From assembly GCA_021325595.1 (NCBI GenBank), contig JAJPGX010000013.1, forward strand, positions 1 to 64,000: a stretch of 64,000 nt of DNA, written 5' to 3'. The notes under the pieces are model-generated. The model searched no databases and was not told where the DNA came from. It saw nothing but the letters and a program-made list of their open reading frames with translations. This document shows positions 35,150-44,023 of this stretch, in pieces. Position 1 is the stretch's first letter; each line of letters starts with the position of its first letter. This DNA comes from Nitrososphaerota archaeon (GTDB lineage Archaea; Thermoproteota; Nitrososphaeria; Nitrososphaerales; Nitrosopumilaceae). A program made the position numbers and the translations under genes.

Positions 35150-36060
35150 GAATGAAAACAAAAGATCTATTGACATTGAACGAATTAAATAAAAATGATC
35201 TCTTGGGAATAATCAATAACGCTATCAAACTAAAAAAAGATCTTAAAAAAGGAGTTTCAAAACCACTCTTAAAGAATAAAACATTGGCAATGATATTCCA
35301 AAAACCGTCTACTAGGACAAGAGTCAGCTTTGAAACAGGAATGTTTCAACTTGGTGGGCATGCCTTGAATCTATCTGCAGATGAAATTCAACTAAAAAGA
35401 GGAGAAACAATTGAGGATACGGCAAAAACACTTTCAAGATATGTTGACATTATTATGGCAAGGGTTTATTCTCACGAAGAAGTAGAAATTCTTGCAAAAA
35501 ATACAACGATTCCTGTAATAAATGGACTTTCTGATTCATTTCATCCATGTCAGATACTAGCAGACTTGATGACAATTAAAGAAAAAAAGAAAAGACTTGC
35601 TGGACTTAAGCTTGCTTGGATTGGGGATGGTAACAATGTTTGTAATTCTATGATCTATGGTTGTGCAAAAACATCAATTGACATGAGTATTGCAACGCCA
35701 AAAGGATATGAGCCAAGTAAACAAGTGGTTAATGAATCCAAGAAACATATTGACTTGCAATTGTTAAATGATCCGGAACTTGCAGTAAAAGACGCAGATA
35801 TTGTTGTAACTGATACTTTTGTTTCAATTCATCACCAATCTACCGACAGAACTAATGATTTTCTACCATATTTTCAGGTTAACTCAAAACTAATGAAAAA
35901 AGCAGTCCCAGATGCTATTTTCATGCATTGTCTTCCAGCAAAAAGAGGACAAGAAGTTACTGCAGAAGTAATAGATGGATCTCAGTCTGTCGTATGGGAT
36001 GAGGCTGAAAATAGACTTCATGCACAAAAGGCTCTTATGGTAGCGTTGCTGCGAGTCTAA
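35146..36060 (+). CDS. argF: Ornithine carbamoyltransferase
   Basis: This 304-residue enzyme makes citrulline from ornithine and carbamoyl phosphate in arginine synthesis. The carbamoyl-phosphate motif STRTRVSFE is at about residue 52. The HPCQ segment (SFHPCQILADLMTI) and the ornithine-side HCLPAKRGQEVTAEV are intact. It is coupled to ftsY by a four-base overlap, although the functions are unrelated. Another in-frame ATG two codons later is possible. Confidence 0.95.
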   Translation: MRMKTKDLLTLNELNKNDLLGIINNAIKLKKDLKKGVSKPLLKNKTLAMIFQKPSTRTRVSFETGMFQLGGHALNLSADEIQLKRGETIEDTAKTLSRYVDIIMARVYSHEEVEILAKNTTIPVINGLSDSFHPCQILADLMTIKEKKKRLAGLKLAWIGDGNNVCNSMIYGCAKTSIDMSIATPKGYEPSKQVVNESKKHIDLQLLNDPELAVKDADIVVTDTFVSIHHQSTDRTNDFLPYFQVNSKLMKKAVPDAIFMHCLPAKRGQEVTAEVIDGSQSVVWDEAENRLHAQKALMVALLRV

Positions 36061-36107
36061 CGTTTATAAGAGCTTCTCCAAAATTTTTTGTAAAAGGTTA
36101 GAATAGA

Positions 36108-36596
36108 ATGGCATATTCCCAAATATTACGTAGATCTCGAGAAGAGAAAACCAACTACAGAAAGCGAAAGCATCTTCTGATGGGTAGACGAGACTTTATC
36201 ACAGTTCAAATTTCAAATGAAAATACTCTAGTCCAGATTCACAAACCTGAGATGGAAGGTGACAAGGTGTTATCATCGGCTCACTCCAGATCACTTTTGG
36301 CAAAAGGGTGGAAGGGTTCAAGAAAAAATATTCCTGCAGCATATCTTACAGGATATCTGGCAGGAAAAAAAGCGCTTGCTAGTGGAGTAAAGGGTGCTGT
36401 AATGTACACTGGAACTAGAAAATATACACAAAGACTTGCCGCTGCATTAAAGGGTGTAATTGACGCTGGAGTAGAAGTTCCAGCGGACGCAGAAACTTTT
36501 CCTGACGAGGAAAGACTCGGTGGCAAATTTCTCAAAGTACAAAATGAAATCAGTAAAGTAAAATCAGCTATTGATAATGAGGTTAAGTCAAAGTGA
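36108..36596 (+). CDS. rpl18: 50S ribosomal protein L18 (uL18)
   Basis: This 162-residue L18 protein binds 5S rRNA. It begins SQILRRSREEKTNYRKRKH and contains the family block YLTGYLAGKKALASGVKGAV. It starts the spc-like operon L18-S5-L30-L15-SecY. Its stop overlaps the GTG start of rps5 by four bases. Confidence 0.95.
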   Translation: MAYSQILRRSREEKTNYRKRKHLLMGRRDFITVQISNENTLVQIHKPEMEGDKVLSSAHSRSLLAKGWKGSRKNIPAAYLTGYLAGKKALASGVKGAVMYTGTRKYTQRLAAALKGVIDAGVEVPADAETFPDEERLGGKFLKVQNEISKVKSAIDNEVKSK

Positions 36597-37228
36597 GTAG
36601 ATCAGAACAAAGACCACCTAGACAGAGAACAGAGACTGAACAAGTGTGGGTTCCACGAACAAAGCTAGGACAGTTGGTTGCTAATGAAAAAATTACATCA
36701 ATGAAAGAAATCTATGAAAATGGTTATAGAATCCAAGAGGCTGGAATTATCAAAAAATTACTTCCTGGAATTAAAACAGAAGTAATCAGTGTTGGTATTG
36801 TACAAAAACAAACTACTAACGGGGAATATACTAGATTCAAAGCACTAGTTGCAGCTGGAGACGAAAATGGCTGGCTTGGAATAGGTCAAGGAAAATCAAA
36901 ACAGATGCGAATTGCAATTGAAAAGGCAACAAATCAAGCTTATCTTAATGTAAGCCCAGTAAAACTAGGTTGTGGAAGCTGGGAGTGTAGATGTGATCAA
37001 GGTCACTCCGTTCCATTCAAAGTTAGAGGAAGAGGAGGAAGTGTAACAGTTGAGATAATACCGGGACCAAGAGGCCTTGGGCTTGTTGCAGGTGGAAACA
37101 TTAGAAATCTTCTCAAACTTGCAGGTTTGAAAGATGCATGGACAAAAAGTACTGGTTCTACAAATACAATGACTTCTACCTCGCGTGCCGTTTTAGAATG
37201 TTTGAGACAAACATTTAGTCAGGGTTGA
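36593..37228 (+). CDS. rps5: 30S ribosomal protein S5 (uS5)
   Basis: This 211-residue S5 protein has an N-terminal dsRBD-like domain and a C-terminal domain containing FKVRGRGGSVTVEIIPGPRG. A Cys pair, CGSWECRCDQGH, near residue 125 is typical of archaeal/eukaryotic S5. The start is GTG 36593, overlapping rpl18. The stop overlaps the candidate TTG start of rpl30. Confidence 0.95.
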   Translation: MSRSEQRPPRQRTETEQVWVPRTKLGQLVANEKITSMKEIYENGYRIQEAGIIKKLLPGIKTEVISVGIVQKQTTNGEYTRFKALVAAGDENGWLGIGQGKSKQMRIAIEKATNQAYLNVSPVKLGCGSWECRCDQGHSVPFKVRGRGGSVTVEIIPGPRGLGLVAGGNIRNLLKLAGLKDAWTKSTGSTNTMTSTSRAVLECLRQTFSQG

Positions 37229-37704
37229 GAAAAGATATGGGTAAAGCTTTCCTAGTTATACGAATGAAAGGAACAATAAATGTTCCACATTGGGCAAGAA
37301 TCACATTAGATCTTCTTCATTTAGATAAGAGATTTAGAGCCACAATAATTCCTGAAAAAGATAACACAAAAGGAATGCTTGACAAGATAAAACATTATGC
37401 ATCTTGGCAAGAAATTGATATCCCAACAGCAAAGGAACTGATTGAAAAGAAGGCAAGAAAAGATGGATACAAGAAACTTACAACTGAGGATATATCGAAA
37501 CTAGGATTCAAAAGTGTAGATGACTTGGCAAAATCACTTGCTGATGGCTCAGTTACACTATCAAAATTAAAACCACTCAAACCATGGTTTGCATTGGCCC
37601 CTCCAAAACACGGATTTAAACGAAGTACAAAGAAAATGTATGGCGAGGGAGGAATTCTTGGAAGTCACAAAGAGCTTATGGCTCAAGTGAGGTTAATGAT
37701 CTAA
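37225..37704 (+). CDS. rpl30: 50S ribosomal protein L30 (uL30)
   Basis: This 159-residue archaeal-length L30 has the core FLVIRMKGTINVPHWARITL and the C-terminal extension GFKRSTKKMYGEGGILG. TTG 37225 overlaps the rps5 stop (TTGA). The ATG at 37237 would shorten it by four residues and is also possible. rpl15 follows one base later. Confidence 0.93.
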   Translation: MRKDMGKAFLVIRMKGTINVPHWARITLDLLHLDKRFRATIIPEKDNTKGMLDKIKHYASWQEIDIPTAKELIEKKARKDGYKKLTTEDISKLGFKSVDDLAKSLADGSVTLSKLKPLKPWFALAPPKHGFKRSTKKMYGEGGILGSHKELMAQVRLMI

Positions 37705-37705
37705 A

Positions 37706-38128
37706 ATGGCCACAAGAAATCGTAAGACACGAAAATACCGAGGAGGCAGAAACCACGGCTGGGGACAAATTGGTCAGCACAGAGCAAGCGGTCACAAAGG
37801 TGGACTCGGTCGTTCTGGTATGCACAAACACCATTTCATCAAAATGTTAATGACTGATCCAAAACATTTTGGTCATGATTCTACTCACCCGCCACATCCT
37901 AATCTAGTCAGAAAATGGGCTAGTGTGCGAGATCTAGATGATATCTATGCAAACCATGGAAAGCAAGAAGGCGGAAAGAAAATCATTGACCTTGCAGAAC
38001 TTGGATATGATAAACTGTTAGGGGGAGGACAGACAAAGAATGCATATGTTGTCAAAGTGGAACGGTTCTCTGCCTCTGCTGAAGAAAAAATTAAACAATC
38101 TGGCGGCGAGGTGCAGGCGTTAGCGTGA
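37706..38128 (+). CDS. rpl15: 50S ribosomal protein L15 (uL15)
   Basis: This 140-residue L15 begins with the Gly/Arg/His-rich segment TRKYRGGRNHGWGQIGQHRA and GLGRSGMHKHHF, typical of archaeal/eukaryotic L15. It lies directly after rpl30. Its TGA overlaps the GTG start of secY by four bases. Confidence 0.95.
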   Translation: MATRNRKTRKYRGGRNHGWGQIGQHRASGHKGGLGRSGMHKHHFIKMLMTDPKHFGHDSTHPPHPNLVRKWASVRDLDDIYANHGKQEGGKKIIDLAELGYDKLLGGGQTKNAYVVKVERFSASAEEKIKQSGGEVQALA

Positions 38129-39564
38129 CAGAACAAGAACAAGGAACTCCTGCAGGTTTTCTTAAGACAATAATTTCAAAAGCTGAAGCCTATATCCCAC
38201 AGGTACCAAAACCAAAGAAAAAGATTCCATTACATGTTCGTTTGATGTGGTGTGGTGTTGCACTCTTCATCTATATGATAATGGGTCAGACCCCACTTTA
38301 TGGCGCATCTACCCCTGCATTTGACTTTCTTGCATTTGCAAGAGTAATTTTTGCATCCCAGCAAGGAACACTTGTAGAGCTTGGAATAGGGCCTATAGTT
38401 ACTGCTGGACTTTTAATGCAACTACTAAAAGGTTCTGAAATATTTCATTTGGACTTTAAGAAACCGGAAGATAGAGAACTCTATCAAACAGCTACTAAGA
38501 TTGTTACTTATATTGTAATTATTGCAGAATCATCACTTTATGGAATGGCGGTATATGGTCCAAGATTGCCAAGTCATGAAGCAGGCTTTATTCTAGTTGG
38601 GCAGTTAATTGGTGCTTCAGTAATTATCATGTTACTTGATGAATTAGTACAAAAGGGGTGGGGGCTCGGAAGCGGTATCAGTCTCTTCATTGCCGCAGGT
38701 GTAGCTCAACAGGTATTGTGGAGCATTATTAGTCCAATTCCAGCAGGTGATGGTGGTCCAGTAGGTGTTATTGCAAATATAATTAATTCCATGATGACTC
38801 ATGATTTCTCCAACTTACTCTTTAGGGCAAACCAACTGCCTAGTATATTTGGTCTTGCAATTACGGCAGGTGTATTATTAATTCTGGTATACACGCAGGG
38901 CATAAAAGTGGAGATCCCAATAGTATCAACAAAGTATAGAGGATTTTCAGCTGTCTATCCAATCAAATTGATGTATGTTTCCAACATTCCAGTAATTTTG
39001 GCCTCTGCGCTTACTGCCAACGCAGTATTTGTTGGACAGATACTATGGGCAAACTTTAACCCCAGAAATGGAAATCCATTCTTTAACATACTAGCAATGT
39101 TTGATCCGACTTCTCCATCTACTCCAATTGGTGGTATTTTGTATTATGTTACGGCGCCGCGTGGTCTTGATATCGTAGCATTAGATCCTGGAAGAGCTGT
39201 AGCATACATTCTCTTCATGGTTGGAATCGTAGTTCTCTTTGGCAGACTATGGATTGAACTTGGAGGTTTATCTGCAAAGAGTGCAGCAAAGAACTTACTT
39301 GACGCCGAAGTCCAAATTCCTGGATTTAGACGTTCAAATCAACCAGTAGAAAACCTACTTCAAAAATACATACCATCTGTTACGATAATTGGTTCTATCA
39401 TACTTGGCTTATTAGCTGGTGTGTCTGACGTACTTGGAACATTTGGCTCCGGAACTGGAATGCTCTTAACTGTTGACATCTTGATTAACTACTACAACTT
39501 ACTAGTAAGAGAAAAAGTCGAAGAAGTCATGCCCACTCTGGGTGCGTTACTTGGCAGAAAGTAA
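38125..39564 (+). CDS. secY: Preprotein translocase subunit SecY (Sec61 alpha)
   Basis: This 479-residue integral membrane protein has about ten hydrophobic segments. The SecY N-terminal signature is visible (FFARVIFASQQGTLVELGIG region and LGIGPIVTAGLLMQLL). The cytosolic loop QGIKVEIPIVSTKYRG is typical. It forms the protein-conducting channel with SecE (24530). GTG start overlaps rpl15. The 3' end overlaps the probable TTG start of the adenylate kinase gene by 14 bases. Confidence 0.96.
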   Translation: MTEQEQGTPAGFLKTIISKAEAYIPQVPKPKKKIPLHVRLMWCGVALFIYMIMGQTPLYGASTPAFDFLAFARVIFASQQGTLVELGIGPIVTAGLLMQLLKGSEIFHLDFKKPEDRELYQTATKIVTYIVIIAESSLYGMAVYGPRLPSHEAGFILVGQLIGASVIIMLLDELVQKGWGLGSGISLFIAAGVAQQVLWSIISPIPAGDGGPVGVIANIINSMMTHDFSNLLFRANQLPSIFGLAITAGVLLILVYTQGIKVEIPIVSTKYRGFSAVYPIKLMYVSNIPVILASALTANAVFVGQILWANFNPRNGNPFFNILAMFDPTSPSTPIGGILYYVTAPRGLDIVALDPGRAVAYILFMVGIVVLFGRLWIELGGLSAKSAAKNLLDAEVQIPGFRRSNQPVENLLQKYIPSVTIIGSIILGLLAGVSDVLGTFGSGTGMLLTVDILINYYNLLVREKVEEVMPTLGALLGRK

Positions 39565-40141
39565 ACGAGTAATAATTGTTGGAATCCCAGGTGTCGGTAA
39601 GACAACAGTTGTATCCAAGGTCGTGGAATTACTAAAGAACAAAAACATCAGTGTTAGTGTTTCAATATTTGGAAGCATTATGTTTGAAGAGGCAAAAAAG
39701 AAAGGAGTACAAAGCAGAGACGATCTACGCAAGCTATCAGTCAAGCAACAAAAAGAATTACAATCATTGGCTGCAAAAAAAATTGCATCAATAACAGATA
39801 ATGCCGTAATTGTTGATACTCATGCCTTTATTTCTACAAAAGAAGGATTCTATCCAGGTCTTCCTTACAACGTATTAGAAATTCTAAACCCTGATAGTTT
39901 TATCATGATAACAGCAAGACCAGAAGAGATATACAATCGCAGAATGAGTGATACCACCCGAAATAGAGACATCGTATCAATTGAAGCAATTAAAAAAGAA
40001 CTTGATGTGACAAGCGCAATGCTTTCAACGTGTTCTATACTATGTGGCTCACCAATCAAGATGGTCTCTAATTCAGAAGGAAACGTTGACGAAGCAGCAA
40101 AAGGTATCATAAGTGCAATGGGTTTCAGCAATGGTACATAA
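39551..40141 (+). CDS. adkA: Adenylate kinase, archaeal type
   Basis: This 196-residue kinase converts AMP and ATP to two ADP. It has the archaeal AdkA P-loop IIVGIPGVGKTTV. DTHAFISTKEGFYPGLP is the conserved central motif, followed by ARPEEIYNRRMSDTTRNRD. TTG 39551 (MAESKRV) is preferred to GTG 39542. secY-adk is a conserved archaeal order. Confidence 0.92.
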   Translation: MAESKRVIIVGIPGVGKTTVVSKVVELLKNKNISVSVSIFGSIMFEEAKKKGVQSRDDLRKLSVKQQKELQSLAAKKIASITDNAVIVDTHAFISTKEGFYPGLPYNVLEILNPDSFIMITARPEEIYNRRMSDTTRNRDIVSIEAIKKELDVTSAMLSTCSILCGSPIKMVSNSEGNVDEAAKGIISAMGFSNGT

Positions 40142-40200
40142 TTCTCATTTTTCTTCTCTGTTTGTAAAAACAAAGATGATTCTAACAAAAATCATAATGG

Positions 40201-40788
40201 ATGCTATGTAAATTGCTTCGCTCAATAATAATTTCCGGTCCACCTGCCATTGGTAAGACTACAATAGCAAAAGGCCTCGCAGAAGAATTTAATCTAAAAT
40301 ATCTAAGCGGTGGTGACGTTCTAAAAGAGATGGCAAAAGAACAAGGATTTGATACACGAAGAGATGATTTTTGGGATACCGAGGCAGGAATGAATTTTTT
40401 GAATATACGTAAAGGTAATCCAGAATTTGATAAAGAAGTAGATGATAAATTAAAAAAGATATTTTTGAACCAAGATGTAGTTATTACAAGTTATACTCTT
40501 CCATGGCTTGTTAAGGACGGTGTCAAGATCTGGCTTGCTGGTTCGCAGGAAAATAGTGCAAAAAGAATGACTATGAGAGATGACATAAAACTAGAGGAAG
40601 CAATGAAGATAGTAAAAACAAGATATGAGGAGAACAAGCAATTATACAAAAAGCTATATGGGTTTGATTTTGGAGATGATCTCACTGTTTTTTATAAAAT
40701 AATAAACACTGATAATCTAGGACCACAACAAGTATTAGAGCAAGCAAAAAAGATAGTGAAGGACTACTATGACGCTAAAACAACTTAA
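40201..40788 (+). CDS. cmk: Cytidylate kinase, archaeal type
   Basis: This protein of 195 residues (191 from an internal TTG at 40213) phosphorylates CMP. The P-loop SIIISGPPAIGKTTIAKGLA is followed by the family motif YLSGGDVLKEMAKEQG and TSYTLPWLV. The start is uncertain: ATG 40201 adds MLCK before LLRSIII, while TTG 40213 gives a more family-like N terminus. It is 59 bases after adk and overlaps cbf5 by 20 bases. Confidence 0.9.
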   Translation: MLCKLLRSIIISGPPAIGKTTIAKGLAEEFNLKYLSGGDVLKEMAKEQGFDTRRDDFWDTEAGMNFLNIRKGNPEFDKEVDDKLKKIFLNQDVVITSYTLPWLVKDGVKIWLAGSQENSAKRMTMRDDIKLEEAMKIVKTRYEENKQLYKKLYGFDFGDDLTVFYKIINTDNLGPQQVLEQAKKIVKDYYDAKTT

Positions 40789-41767
40789 AGATCTTAAGGT
40801 AATAGACCAAGACATCACAAATGATGAATATGGTACGTATTATGATAAGAGATCCATGGAACAGCTTCTAGACTATGGTTTTATCTTATTGGATAAACCA
40901 AATGGCCCGACTAGTCATGAGACAGTAGCATGGGTGAAAAAAATTCTTCAAGTTTCTAAGGCAGGACATAGCGGAACATTAGATCCCCAAGTGTCTGGAA
41001 TACTACCAATAGGATTTGGTGAGGCCACAAAAGCATTAATTGTTTTATTGCTTGGTCCAAAAGAATACCATGCACTAGGAAGACTGCATACACTTATTTC
41101 AAAAGAAAAACTTGATAATGTACTAAAATTGCTTACTGGAAAAATATACCAAAAACCACCGCAACGCTCAGCAGTATCAAGACAGACAAGAATCAGACAT
41201 GTATATGAAATTGATGTTGTAGAACAAAAAGAGAGACTATTGCTGTTAAGAATTCTTTGTGAAGCTGGAACCTATGTGAGAAAAATATTCTATGACATGG
41301 GAGAAATTCTTGGACCTGGAGCCACCATGATTGAACTTAGAAGAACACGTGTTGGGCAATTCAACGAAGACTCGAATCTAGTAAAGATGCATGATCTAGT
41401 TGATGCCTATGCGTTATGGAAAGAAAAAGGAGATGACAGCAAACTAAAACGGTTCATCATGCCAATTGAATATGCCCTGAGTGAAATAAAATCAGTTGTA
41501 ATACGTGATTCAGCTGTTGATGCGTTATGTCATGGAGCACAGCTTGCTATTCCTGGAATATTGGAAATATCACATGGTCTAAAAAGAGGGGATCTTGTTG
41601 CGATTTATACACAAAAAGGAGAAGTCGTGGCACTTGCAGAGGCAATAATGTCTGGAGACGAGATATCTGAAAACACCAAAGGATTTGCATTTAAAATAAA
41701 AAGGATAATCATGGCTCCGAATGTATATCCAAAGAGCTGGAGATCAAAGGCAGTAGTTAACAATTAA
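40769..41767 (+). CDS. cbf5: tRNA/rRNA pseudouridine synthase Cbf5 (TruB/dyskerin family)
   Basis: This 332-residue protein has the catalytic Asp at residue 72 in AGHSGTLDPQVSG. The TruB core (KPPQRSAVSRQTRIRHVYEI, CEAGTYVRKIFYDMGEILG) is followed by a C-terminal PUA domain (AVDALCHGAQLAIPGILEI...GDLVAIYTQKGEVVALAEA). In archaea Cbf5 works in H/ACA ribonucleoproteins with Nop10, Gar1 and L7Ae, and it can modify tRNA U55 alone. It closes the rpl18-to-cbf5 gene group. Confidence 0.95.
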   Translation: MTLKQLKDLKVIDQDITNDEYGTYYDKRSMEQLLDYGFILLDKPNGPTSHETVAWVKKILQVSKAGHSGTLDPQVSGILPIGFGEATKALIVLLLGPKEYHALGRLHTLISKEKLDNVLKLLTGKIYQKPPQRSAVSRQTRIRHVYEIDVVEQKERLLLLRILCEAGTYVRKIFYDMGEILGPGATMIELRRTRVGQFNEDSNLVKMHDLVDAYALWKEKGDDSKLKRFIMPIEYALSEIKSVVIRDSAVDALCHGAQLAIPGILEISHGLKRGDLVAIYTQKGEVVALAEAIMSGDEISENTKGFAFKIKRIIMAPNVYPKSWRSKAVVNN

Positions 41768-41794
41768 AAAGGAAGTAATTCAAGCCAATCCAAA

Positions 41795-42244
41795 TTGATT
41801 CCAAGAGGTGCGGCAATTTTCTTTGCAGTAGGTGTGTTCAGTGCAGCTGCTCTTGGTCTGTATTTGGCACAGATAGTAAACCAAGTGCCAGTACTTGTAT
41901 ATCGAGACGGTCCCTCTTTGACCGTGATTCCAGACAAGATCAACTATCACTCTACAGATTTGGTACATGTAAGAATAATCAATTCTGGAACAGTTCCACT
42001 TGTATTTTCTGATTCATCATATGGTTTTAGGATTATAGGTCTTGATGGTACCACAATTTTTGCGCCAGTCTCTGCACAGATAATATCCACTCTTGAACCA
42101 AAGGAAGAAAAAACATTTATCTGGGATAAAACAAAAACCGATGGGACAAAGGTATTTGAGGGAAGATACAAAATTGTATCCACCGCTAAAACAGAATCTG
42201 GAAACACACTAGAAAAATCTGTAACGATAAACATCCTAAAGTGA
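41795..42244 (+). CDS. Membrane-anchored protein with BsuPI-like beta domain
   Basis: This 149-residue protein starts at TTG 41795. An N-terminal hydrophobic segment (GAAIFFAVGVFSAAALGLYL) acts as anchor or signal. A single beta-sandwich domain follows: VHVRIINSGTVPLVFSDSSY, then IFAPVSAQIISTLEPKEEKT and FEGRYKIVSTA. The order of conserved hydrophobic and Pro-Lys-Glu turns resembles the BsuPI/intracellular proteinase inhibitor fold, which is only an inference. Function unknown. It lies 27 bases after cbf5 on the same strand. Confidence 0.6.
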   Translation: MIPRGAAIFFAVGVFSAAALGLYLAQIVNQVPVLVYRDGPSLTVIPDKINYHSTDLVHVRIINSGTVPLVFSDSSYGFRIIGLDGTTIFAPVSAQIISTLEPKEEKTFIWDKTKTDGTKVFEGRYKIVSTAKTESGNTLEKSVTINILK

Positions 42245-42306
42245 TATCAAAACCAACAGTAGAAATTTGGAACAAAGGAAATAAATAACTTCAGTAAAAA
42301 TATACC

Positions 42307-42675
42307 ATGCCACGAATTGTTCACTTTGATGTGCCAGCAGATGATACTGCGAGAGCACAAAAGTTCTATAGTGAAGTATTTGGATGGAAGTTTGACAAAT
42401 GGAATGGTCCAATGGAATACTGGATGGCCATAACAGGTGATGACAAGCAACCTGGAATCAATGGTGGATTATCTCAAAGAATGCCTGGTAGAACAGGAAT
42501 AACAAACGCCATTGACGTACCATCTGTTGACGAATTTTCAAAAAAGATCCAATCAAAAGGAGGCGAAATAATTATGCCCAAAACCCCTATTCCAGGAGTA
42601 GGATACTTTGCCCAATGCATGGATACTGAGAAAAATGTATTTGGAATCATCGAATTTGATGAAAATGCAAAGTAA
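42307..42675 (+). CDS. Glyoxalase/VOC-superfamily protein
   Basis: This 122-residue protein has two beta-alpha-beta-beta-beta modules of the vicinal-oxygen-chelate fold: IVHFDVPADDTARAQKFYSE, then FGWKFDKWNG and CMDTEKNVFGIIEFD at the end. Potential metal ligands are His6 and a terminal Glu. Close relatives are annotated only as glyoxalase/bleomycin-resistance-like, so substrate is open. ATG start at 42307; no partner gene. Confidence 0.85.
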   Translation: MPRIVHFDVPADDTARAQKFYSEVFGWKFDKWNGPMEYWMAITGDDKQPGINGGLSQRMPGRTGITNAIDVPSVDEFSKKIQSKGGEIIMPKTPIPGVGYFAQCMDTEKNVFGIIEFDENAK

Positions 42676-42781
42676 TTCTTTTCTTTTTTATGCTCTGCCT
42701 GAATCGATAAAAAATATTGCCTACCTCTTACAGTAATATATGGTAGATTTTTACAACGAGTTGAAATGGGCGAGTTCTCAT

Positions 42782-42881
42782 GCCGGGGTCGCCTAGCCTG
42801 GTAGGGCGCGCGCCTGGAAATTGGTTAAACCATAAAGCGCGTACTCGCAAGGGTTCGAGAGTTCAAATCTCTCTCCCGGCG
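42782..42881 (+). tRNA. tRNA-Ser (GGA anticodon) with a 16-base intron
   Basis: Acceptor stem GCCGGGG/TCCCGGC with discriminator G encloses a D arm and a long type II variable arm (ACTC-GCAA-GGGT). The T arm is GAGAG-TTCAAAT-CTCTC. The anticodon stem CGCGC/GCGCG (42809-42813/42837-42841) holds CTGGAA, then a 16-base intron (42820-42835) and A, so the anticodon is GGA and the intron is at the canonical 37/38 position. The intron contains a TGGTT/AACCA hairpin. The mature length is 84 bases. CCA is not encoded. Confidence 0.92.
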
Positions 42882-42885
42882 CCTG

Positions 42886-42891
42886 TTTTTT
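42886..42891 (+). terminator. Oligo-T terminator after tRNA-Ser
   Basis: A run of six T begins five bases after the tRNA 3' end, as expected for archaeal intrinsic termination. Confidence 0.4.
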
Positions 42892-42912
42892 ACAGTTTGA
42901 ATTTGAATGAAT

Positions 42913-43833
42913 TTAGACCTTGATAATCCCACTGGCAACTAGATACTGCACACCTTTTACAAAATCATCGTCACCAATGGTACCATCTGCCCACCAACCT
43001 GCGTTCTTCTTAATCCATACTGGGATCTGATGTGAAGAAGAACTAGCAGAATTATCTTGTGGTATTTTCATTAATCCTGACTGTATCATATACTGCACAC
43101 CTTTTACAAAATCATCGTCACCAATGGTACCATCTGCCCACCAACCTGCGTTCTTCTTAATCCATACTGGGATCTTGGTTTGTACATTGATTTGTTGATC
43201 TGGATGTGTAACTGGTTGATTTGATTTAGTAACATAAAATGTATTTGTTGCATTTTCAAAGTCAGCAGAATTTTTATTAAAATTATAATCATCACATATC
43301 ATAGTAAAGTAAAACTGTCTTCCATCTTTTAACCAAAATAATATTTGCTCACTTTTTATGACAATTTGCTGAGACGCCTGTGATGCGTATATAGCTCTAA
43401 ACTTGAAACCGTCAGAAAACTTCTCCATGCTTTTTCCAACTATTGGCTGTGATGAATTTAGTACATTGTTTGCTACTGCATCTAATACAGTCTGTTCTGG
43501 AAGAGAAAATATGGAATCTGGTAAAGGACTTCCCTTTACATAATCTATACCTAAACTTGCTATGGTGCCACCTGCATCTTTTGTGAAAAATGCTAATTGA
43601 TTATCAGACGTTTCTTGAGTCCATCCGGTAGGAGGAGTAAATGAAAAATTATACAGGGTGTTTTTGTATGTATTATATTGAGAATCTTTTGCGGCTTTTG
43701 CAAATATTGAGTCTTGACTAAGCATCTGATCACTTGTAACTCCTGATGAAACTGTGGTAGCCAATACAGCATTTGTAAGTATTGGTGTGATTAATACTAA
43801 GGACATTATTATGCCGAGATGTAATTTAATCAA
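42913..43833 (-). CDS. Exported protein with two tandem WW-containing repeats
   Basis: This 306-residue protein has a signal peptide (LVLITPILTNAVLA). An N-terminal domain of about 190 residues (YNFSFTPPTGWTQETSDNQL) resembles PsbP-like/lipid-associated domains in its GWTxE opening; this is a weak comparison. Two copies of a 49-residue-spaced repeat follow: IPVWIKKNAGWWADGTIG followed by DDDFVKGVQYM/L and a short linker. This repeat is familiar from many exported proteins of ammonia-oxidising archaea; its role is unknown. The two copies are identical over 86 bases in DNA. Confidence 0.78.
   Translation of the reverse strand: MIKLHLGIIMSLVLITPILTNAVLATTVSSGVTSDQMLSQDSIFAKAAKDSQYNTYKNTLYNFSFTPPTGWTQETSDNQLAFFTKDAGGTIASLGIDYVKGSPLPDSIFSLPEQTVLDAVANNVLNSSQPIVGKSMEKFSDGFKFRAIYASQASQQIVIKSEQILFWLKDGRQFYFTMICDDYNFNKNSADFENATNTFYVTKSNQPVTHPDQQINVQTKIPVWIKKNAGWWADGTIGDDDFVKGVQYMIQSGLMKIPQDNSASSSSHQIPVWIKKNAGWWADGTIGDDDFVKGVQYLVASGIIKV
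42943..43028 (-). repeat. 86-base direct repeat, copy 2 in gene order
   Basis: Identical to 43090-43175; the copies are 147 bases apart (49 codons), in frame within the exported protein gene. It encodes the WIKKNAGWWADGTIGDDDF region. Confidence 0.92.
43090..43175 (-). repeat. 86-base direct repeat, copy 1 in gene order
   Basis: Identical to 42943-43028, with no synonymous difference visible. This indicates recent duplication or gene conversion. Confidence 0.92.
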
Positions 43834-44023
43834 TTAAAATAACCTGAATCTCATTTTCAACTAGACCTGAAAAGCGATTGGATATCATTCTTTTGTCTAA
43901 AACATCAAAAGTTGTCTATGTTTTTCATTGGAATGATTAACTTAAACAGGAATTAATTGCACCAACTTTCCAATCTATAATCATTACAAATCTATTAAAT
44001 GACAGAAAATCAATAGGTGATTA

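Noticed and set aside
42943-43175. CRISPR-like pair of repeats
   Set aside because: Only two copies, in frame, inside a coding region and encoding a known protein repeat.
43834-44023. Non-coding RNA in the 190-base divergent spacer
   Set aside because: No stable hairpin or conserved element recognised by eye; the AT-rich blocks are explained as promoters of the flanking genes.
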